Source: an uncultured Bacilli bacterium (lineage in GTDB: Bacteria; Bacillota_I; Bacilli_A; RF39; UBA660). Taken from it: 8,292 nt of DNA. Below, piece by piece: positions 5,750 to 8,292 of the stretch. Below the pieces are notes generated by a model. It worked only from the letters and a program-made list of their open reading frames with translations. It was not told where the DNA came from and did no database searches. How positions within the stretch are numbered: position 1 is the first letter of the stretch; each line of letters opens with the position of its first letter. The stretch spans positions 1-8,292 of the forward strand of contig CANRAX010000055.1 of NCBI GenBank assembly GCA_947628635.1, written 5' to 3'. The position numbers and the translations under genes are program-made.

Positions 5750-7097
5750 CCTTTTTATCTTCAGAATCTTCTGAATTAACATTTTTTTCTATTTTGATTA
5801 TCATTTGATAAGATTTATCAAAATGCATTTCATCATATGTTGCTTTTAAACCATGATCAGCTAAATCTTTAACAGTATCTTTTAATTTCTTTGTTGCTGA
5901 CTCTAGAGTATATTTTTCGTTATTATTCATATCATCAGTAATACTTTTAACTGATGTCAATGGTGTGTTTTGTGAATTTATTGTTGGTATCATTGTTGGA
6001 ATATTAATAGCTTGTAAATCTGGAGTCTTGAAATAATCTTCTGTTGACTCCATATCAGCTGAGTCTGTTTTAACTATTTTTTCGGCAGGCGTTATAAAAT
6101 TATCTGAATTATCATTTACTGGTGTTGTTGAACTATTCAAATTTAACATATTGTCTAAATCAGCTGAATTTTCTGAATTGTTATTAATGTCAAGAGCATT
6201 ATTTTTTATTTCTGAAACATCAACAGGAGGAACATCAGGAGCAATTCCACCGTCATTTGGATCATCATCTTCATCCTCATCTTCTATTTCACCATAATTA
6301 ATAAATTTAGGCAAATTAGCTGGCATTTCTTCACCTTCTGGAGGAGCTATCTTTACTTTACCATAATTAGATGTATCTTCTGGTAAATCAGCTGTTGGCG
6401 ATAAAGGCGATGTATTAACAAAGTCATTTATTGATGGTGTTTCTTCAACTACTGTCTCGTTTGATTTTATATCATTTTCAGATGGTTCTTTTGGATATTC
6501 CTTTTGAATTTCTTCTTCTAATTGGCGAACACTCATTTTGGTATCGATAATCTTTTTTAACATTTCTTGCTGCTTTTTATGGTCAGGAATACTAAGTAAA
6601 CTTCTAGCATGACGCTCAGAAATTTGTTCTTTTAAAAGAGCTTCTTGAACTTCGTCTGGTAAAGATAACAATCTTATTTTATTAGCAACAGCTGATTGAC
6701 TTTTACCCATCGTTTTAGCTAATTCTTCTTGAGTCATTTCGTCTATTTCCAAAATTTTTTGATAAGTTCTAGCTTCTTCAATAGCATTAAGATTTTTTCG
6801 TTGTAAATTTTCAAGTAAAGCAACTTTTGAACTTTCTTTATCATCTAAATCTCTAATTATTGCAGGTATCTTTGTTAAGCCAGCTAAGGCTGAGGCTTTG
6901 TACCTTCTTTCACCAGCAATAATTTCATATTTTCCATTAACATTTCTAACGATAATAGGTTGAATAACACCATGTTCTTTTATTGATACGGCTAATTCTT
7001 TTAAGGCTTTTTCATCAAATACTTCTCGTGGTTGAAATCTATTTGGAATTATATCGTCTAAATGTAATAATACTACTTCATCTTTATCTTGATTCAT
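5739..7097 (-). CDS. noc: Noc-type nucleoid-occlusion protein (ParB family) with long acidic linker
   Basis: A 452-residue ParB paralogue; the B. subtilis Noc is about 283. Noc binds NBS sites around the chromosome and stops the Z-ring forming over the nucleoid. The N-domain has IPNRFQPREVFDE (17-29), GERRYKAS (62-69) and ENLQRKNLNAIEEA (96-109). The helix-turn-helix is at about 122-145 (MTQEELAKTMGKSQSAVANK), followed by ISERHAR (159-165). Specificity positions read Q134, K140, S145 and R162, three of four as in Noc. The end (about 394-439, YTLESATKKLKDTVKDL...SYQMIIKIEKN) matches the Noc dimerisation domain. Between them, about 200-393 is low-complexity, rich in Asp, Glu, Asn, Ser, Pro and Thr, with IEDEDEDDDPND at 271-282. 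The N-terminus is hydrophilic and lacks the amphipathic membrane-targeting helix; an in-frame TAA seven codons upstream, with no other start codon between, excludes a longer form. Shine-Dalgarno GAGGGGAAG precedes the ATG. It has its own promoter. Annotation pipelines may call it merely ParB/RepB/Spo0J family. Confidence 0.88.
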   Translation of the reverse strand: MNQDKDEVVLLHLDDIIPNRFQPREVFDEKALKELAVSIKEHGVIQPIIVRNVNGKYEIIAGERRYKASALAGLTKIPAIIRDLDDKESSKVALLENLQRKNLNAIEEARTYQKILEIDEMTQEELAKTMGKSQSAVANKIRLLSLPDEVQEALLKEQISERHARSLLSIPDHKKQQEMLKKIIDTKMSVRQLEEEIQKEYPKEPSENDIKSNETVVEETPSINDFVNTSPLSPTADLPEDTSNYGKVKIAPPEGEEMPANLPKFINYGEIEDEDEDDDPNDGGIAPDVPPVDVSEIKNNALDINNNSENSADLDNMLNLNSSTTPVNDNSDNFITPAEKIVKTDSADMESTEDYFKTPDLQAINIPTMIPTINSQNTPLTSVKSITDDMNNNEKYTLESATKKLKDTVKDLADHGLKATYDEMHFDKSYQMIIKIEKNVNSEDSEDKKGEN

Positions 7098-7134
7098 ATA
7101 CTTCCCCTCGCTATTCTTTTAACCCTATATTAAC

Positions 7135-7163
7135 ATTATATACCAAATGGCTTTTTGTTTCAA
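7135..7163 (-). promoter_or_regulatory. Strong predicted sigma-A promoter of noc
   Basis: On the minus strand TTGAAA (7158-7163), a 17-base spacer and TATAAT (7135-7140): a perfect -10 and five of six in the -35. It sits 37 bp upstream of the noc start, in the 123-bp gap after rsmG, so noc can be transcribed independently of mnmG-rsmG. No clear terminator for rsmG is visible in this gap. Confidence 0.8.
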
Positions 7164-7220
7164 TAGTGTTTTCTTACTTTTCCTCTCTTTACAAATTAAA
7201 AAAATGAATTTAATTGATTT

Positions 7221-7865
7221 TTATTTTGATATTTTATTTTGTAAAACAATAAGGCTTCTCTTACTATTTTCTTTAGGTAAGGTAAATTCTTTGATTTCAG
7301 TAAGCTTATACTTTTGTGTAAGTTTCTTTTTCACTTGATCATTTAATTCTTCAGAAATATTGCCTTTCATGGCTATAAATAAACCATCTTTTTTTAATAA
7401 AGGCATAGTATAAGTTACTAATTTTTCAATATTCGCAACAGCTCTAGCAGTAACTATATCATATTGGTTTTTATGAAATTCACCTCTTTCGTGAATGGCA
7501 CATATATTTTGAAGATTTAGTTTTGAAATTATGTCATTTAAATAAATTACTCTTTTTTGAAGAGCGTCCAATAAAGTTATATTTAAATTTGGAAAAACTA
7601 TTTTTAAAACAATACCAGGAAAACCAGCTCCACTACCTACATCACATAAAGTAGCCGGCTTTGTTAAATCTACTACTTTACTAAGAGTAAGACTATCATA
7701 AAAGTGTTTCAAATAGACATCTTCTTTTTTAGTAATTGTCGTTAGATTAATTTTTTCATTCCAAGTAATTAATAATTCATAAAATTTATCTAATTGTTGT
7801 AGTTGATTGGAGGTAAGGTAAATGTTTAATTTTTTTAATTCTTCAATAAATTCTTCTCTAGTCAT
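7221..7865 (-). CDS. rsmG: 16S rRNA (guanine-527-N7) methyltransferase RsmG (GidB)
   Basis: A 214-residue class I SAM-dependent methyltransferase that makes m7G527 in the 530 loop of 16S rRNA; loss gives low-level streptomycin resistance in several bacteria. Seen: the N-terminal helical part with WNEKINLTTI (35-44) and HFYDSLTL (54-61); SAM-binding motif I CDVGSGAGFPGIVLKI (74-89); the acidic end of the second strand LLDALQKRVIYL (98-109); TARAVANIEKL (139-149); and FIAMKGN (163-169). The length is normal for the family (about 205-240). The ATG overlaps the end of mnmG by 8 bp, with AAGAAGGT as ribosome-binding site at good spacing, so the two are translationally coupled, as in most Bacillota. 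Confidence 0.97.
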   Translation of the reverse strand: MTREEFIEELKKLNIYLTSNQLQQLDKFYELLITWNEKINLTTITKKEDVYLKHFYDSLTLSKVVDLTKPATLCDVGSGAGFPGIVLKIVFPNLNITLLDALQKRVIYLNDIISKLNLQNICAIHERGEFHKNQYDIVTARAVANIEKLVTYTMPLLKKDGLFIAMKGNISEELNDQVKKKLTQKYKLTEIKEFTLPKENSKRSLIVLQNKISK

Positions 7866-8292
7866 TTTTATACCTTCTTAAATAAACCATCAAAATAGAT
7901 ATATCAGCTGGATTAACACCACTTATTCTAGCTGCTTGACCAATAGTTGTAGGACTAATTTCAGATAATTTTTGACGAGCTTCACTAGCTAAATTTGGAA
8001 TTTTGGCATAATCAATATTTTTGGGAATAGTATTTTCTTCTAATAAAAGCATTTTTTGTGCTTCTTTAGTGGCTTTTTTTATATAACCTTCATATTTTGT
8101 ATTTATTTCAACTTGTTCTTTTATATCATCATCGTAAGGAATATTTACAAATTTTTCAAGTGAGTTTAATGTTACTTCTGGTCTTTTTAATAATTCATAA
8201 AGAGAAATGCCATCTTTTATAGAATTTGTATTTATTTTTTCTAAGTAATCATTTACTTCTTTTTTGGGAGTTATACGTGTTGTTTTTAAAAG
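7858..8292 (-). CDS. mnmG: tRNA uridine-5-carboxymethylaminomethyl modification enzyme MnmG (GidA), C-terminal part
   Basis: The last 144 codons of mnmG; the frame is open to the window edge at 8292, so the N-terminal FAD-binding and NADH-binding parts are outside. With MnmE, MnmG makes the cmnm5/mnm5 group on wobble U34 of several tRNAs. The visible fragment is the C-terminal helical domain, which contacts MnmE and tRNA. In fragment numbering: YELLKRPEVTL (32-42), EQVEINTKYEGYIKK (59-73), IPKNIDYAKIPNLASEARQK (89-108), and PTTIGQAARISGVNPADISI followed by a short YLRRYKND end. The methionine at 8052 is internal, not a start, because the codons upstream of it read as conserved MnmG. It ends with TAG inside the start region of rsmG. 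Confidence 0.97.
   Translation of the reverse strand, partial: LLKTTRITPKKEVNDYLEKINTNSIKDGISLYELLKRPEVTLNSLEKFVNIPYDDDIKEQVEINTKYEGYIKKATKEAQKMLLLEENTIPKNIDYAKIPNLASEARQKLSEISPTTIGQAARISGVNPADISILMVYLRRYKND

Noticed and set aside
7156..7172. TGTTTCA parS-like half-site at the noc promoter
   Set aside because: The other half of the TGTTTCAC-GTGAAACA palindrome is missing. No full parS or Noc-binding palindrome was found by eye in the window; a full-genome motif search would be decisive.
7196..7222. Seven-pair AT hairpin just after the rsmG stop
   Set aside because: The stem is AT-only and not followed by a T-run on the minus strand, so I do not call it a terminator.
6983..7338. Two short plus-strand frames over the noc start, the noc-rsmG gap and the rsmG end
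   Set aside because: They are antisense to noc and rsmG, lack good ribosome-binding sites, and their hydrophobic look comes from reading AT-rich antisense sequence.

Overview
This is a very AT-rich stretch of a low-GC Gram-positive (Bacillota-type) chromosome, most likely the origin-proximal region. The gene order mnmG - rsmG - noc - soj(parA) - spo0J(parB) - mscS - DUF951 is the one known from Bacilli and relatives on the side of oriC opposite dnaA. Tryptophan is encoded by TGG where checked (AbgT, RsmG, DUF951) and no frame needs UGA read-through, so the code looks standard and not the Mycoplasma code. The taxon cannot be fixed further from the sequence. By analogy with B. subtilis, oriC and dnaA should lie beyond the high-coordinate end, and replication should run from high to low coordinates. 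That makes all minus-strand genes co-directional with replication.

Layout from the origin side (high to low coordinates). The C-terminal 144 codons of mnmG (7858 to the window edge) overlap rsmG (7221-7865). After a 123-bp gap with a near-consensus promoter (TTGAAA-17-TATAAT) comes noc (5739-7097), an enlarged 452-residue nucleoid-occlusion protein. A plus-strand gene of unknown function (4654-5634) is inserted between noc and soj, convergent with noc and divergent from soj. A second minus-strand operon follows, driven by a promoter at 4372-4400: soj/parA (3553-4341), spo0J/parB (2667-3566), an MscS channel (1832-2650), a DUF951 protein (1660-1845) and an AbgT-family transporter (51-1646), ending in an AT-rich hairpin at 5-25. 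Its genes overlap by 14 bp or are separated by 13-16 bp.

How they work together. Soj and Spo0J form the ParABS chromosome-segregation pair. Noc is the paralogue that normally binds NBS sites and keeps the division machinery off the nucleoid. MnmG and RsmG modify tRNA wobble uridine and 16S rRNA. MscS and AbgT are membrane proteins carried as passengers in the par operon.

The least ordinary parts are the orphan gene with its upstream tandem repeats, and the Noc protein. The orphan is predicted to form a beta-helix flanked by helices and would be transcribed head-on to replication. Three 23-24 bp direct repeats abut its promoter, and the TTG that would give the longest frame coincides with the -35 box. 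Noc has a Noc-type DNA-reading helix and C-terminal domain, but lacks the N-terminal membrane-targeting helix and carries about 190 residues of acidic low-complexity linker.
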